Shown here: one piece after another, positions 63,746 to 64,000 of the stretch
Layout of the letters: every line of letters begins with the position of its first letter
Numbering within the stretch: position 1 is the stretch's first letter
Assembly (NCBI GenBank): GCA_004794785.1
Contig: SJOL01000554.1
Coordinates: 1 to 64,000, forward strand
Length of the DNA stretch: 64,000 nucleotides
DNA from: Opisthorchis felineus
Taxonomy: Eukaryota; Platyhelminthes; Trematoda; Opisthorchiida; Opisthorchiidae
Direction: 5' to 3'
Translations under genes and position numbers: made by a program
Notes under the pieces: generated by a model
Databases searched by the model: none
What the model was told of the DNA's origin: nothing
The model's input: only the letters and a program-made list of their open reading frames with translations

Positions 63746-64000
63746 AGGACGTGGTGCGTAAACTGGTCCAGCGGCAATCCTCTTATCACTTCCCAACCTG
63801 ACCGACTAGCTCATGTCTGTTTGTCGTTGTGCGTTGGTCTTGTGTTGGGTAAAGTTCGCAAAGGATTCTTGTGCATGAACACCCTACTTTGATGTGATGG
63901 TCCGATGCGTTGAGTTCATCGTTGATCGTTTCGCCCAGGAACATATAACTTTTTTGCACTAAATTTTCACCTTTTCCGTTACTTTCCATCCTTAATTAGA

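Noticed and set aside
1..64000. Bacterial features (operons, ribosome-binding sites, CRISPR)
   Set aside because: Spliced gene structure and retroelements show a eukaryotic nuclear genome; no regularly spaced short repeats were seen.

Overview
The window looks like a piece of a flatworm (trematode) nuclear genome. It holds one large multi-exon gene on the + strand with long introns packed with degenerate retroelements: RTE-type LINEs, a tRNA-derived SINE family, a Ty3/gypsy deletion derivative, a Penelope-type GIY-YIG remnant and hammerhead-ribozyme repeats. The LINE and SINE sequences resemble those I know from digenean flukes, most likely an opisthorchiid (Clonorchis/Opisthorchis). The species is an inference.

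Layout. 1-2484: a shortened Ty3/gypsy element on the - strand, with LTR, polypurine tract, an in-frame gag-protease-integrase-tail ORF, a primer-binding site and a second LTR. 2674-7600: three damaged RTE-type LINE copies with SINEs inserted. 7601-8556: gene-free DNA upstream of the main gene. 8557-62996 and beyond the right edge: a BIG1/BIG2 (ARFGEF1/2, Drosophila Sec71) orthologue, a guanine-nucleotide exchange factor for ARF GTPases. I could place 15 exons; their phases agree at every junction and they add up to 5157 nt (1719 codons). They cover the DCB, HUS, Sec7, HDS1, HDS2 and HDS3 regions; the C-terminus lies outside the window. Intron sizes run from 82 bp to about 14.3 kb.

The introns carry about twenty recognisable SINE copies or fragments (several with target-site duplications of 9-14 bp), three LINE copies or tails, a 5S rRNA-like fragment abutting a SINE, and simple repeats. 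Most striking is a dispersed ~260-300 bp repeat family containing a hammerhead self-cleaving RNA motif. It occurs at ~32.2 kb, ~40.0-40.6 kb (a near-perfect inverted pair in intron 6) and ~47.6-47.9 kb (a 1.2-unit tandem in intron 10). At 60.25-60.75 kb there is a remnant of a Penelope-like GIY-YIG endonuclease, the class of retroelement known to carry hammerheads. This combination (metazoan 'retrozyme'-like repeats plus a possible helper element) is the best candidate for an undescribed system here.

Gene notes. The Sec7 domain keeps the catalytic glutamate (about residue 801). One Sec7 intron uses a GC donor. A 27-nt microexon is followed by an 82-nt intron. I could not find a short conserved segment expected between the Sec7 and HDS1 exons.
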